Source: Globodera rostochiensis (Eukaryota; Nematoda; Chromadorea; Rhabditida; Heteroderidae). From it: a stretch of DNA of 64,000 nt. Within the stretch, counting starts at the first letter, position 1; every line of letters starts with the position of its first letter. The position numbers were made by a program, and so were the translations under genes. Where the stretch lies: positions 1,426,001-1,490,000 of the forward strand of contig JAEVLN010000019.1 of NCBI GenBank assembly GCA_018350325.1, written 5' to 3'. The notes below the pieces were generated by a model that saw nothing but the letters and a program-made list of their open reading frames with translations, was not told the DNA's origin and made no database searches. Shown piece after piece: positions 63,985 through 64,000 of the stretch.

Positions 63985-64000
63985 TGAATTCGCCTGAGGG

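Overview
The window is eukaryotic nuclear DNA. Its genes carry many short introns (mostly 35-250 bp), and their best matches are animal or nematode proteins: a CED-4-like apoptosome ATPase, a two-PDZ NHERF of NRFL-1 type, Bicaudal-D, a kinesin-II motor subunit and alpha-tubulin. The compact introns, several GC-AG introns and nematode-type gene spacing suggest a nematode, probably a tylenchid plant parasite of the cyst-nematode kind. That placement is inference. All exon joins were made by eye from reading frame, splice dinucleotides and remembered family alignments.

Layout, left to right. 0-3.1 kb: kinesin-II KLP-11/KIF3B (+), entered partway through its motor domain, with a 33-bp minisatellite just after its stop codon. 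4.3-4.7 kb: a 45-bp minisatellite. 5.5-9.2 kb: a 3.7-kb C-rich array. 9.2-15.9 kb: a NHERF/NRFL-1 gene (-) with a 47-bp array inside it. 17.5-18.5 kb: a G-rich array. 19.0-20.8 kb: alpha-tubulin (+). 21.4-23.7 kb: CED-4-like NB-ARC gene (+). 24.4-25.2 kb: a predicted secreted protein (+). 25.4-29.5 kb: a RIPOR/FAM65 gene (-). 29.6-35.8 kb: gene-poor, rich in G/C homopolymers. 35.8-38.3 kb: an unrecognised multi-exon gene (-) with a 1.1-kb foldback element in an intron. 39.6-44.9 kb: three closely spaced + genes (pyrimidine 5'-nucleotidase III, exosome subunit RRP41, FASTK/RAP-type protein). 46.5-49.1 kb: FoxN1/4-type forkhead factor (+). 49.7-52.1 kb: rhodopsin-class neuropeptide-type GPCR (+). 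53.0-56.8 kb: Bicaudal-D (-). 59.6-60.7 kb: a non-autonomous hAT element with a perfect 8-bp target duplication. 61.7-64.0 kb: a spliced hAT-transposase-derived gene (-).

The genes are mostly unrelated housekeeping, cytoskeletal, signalling and transcription functions. NT5C3-RRP41-FASTKD is the only arrangement that looks like a candidate operon. The most unusual property is the minisatellite load and where the arrays sit. The 3.7-kb array appears to have grown out of an exon-intron boundary of the NHERF gene. A 39-bp array in a Bicaudal-D intron repeats that intron's 5' splice site. Two unrelated genes have 33-bp arrays at their stop codons. GC-AG introns recur in at least six genes, and in several cases protein homology requires the GC donor.
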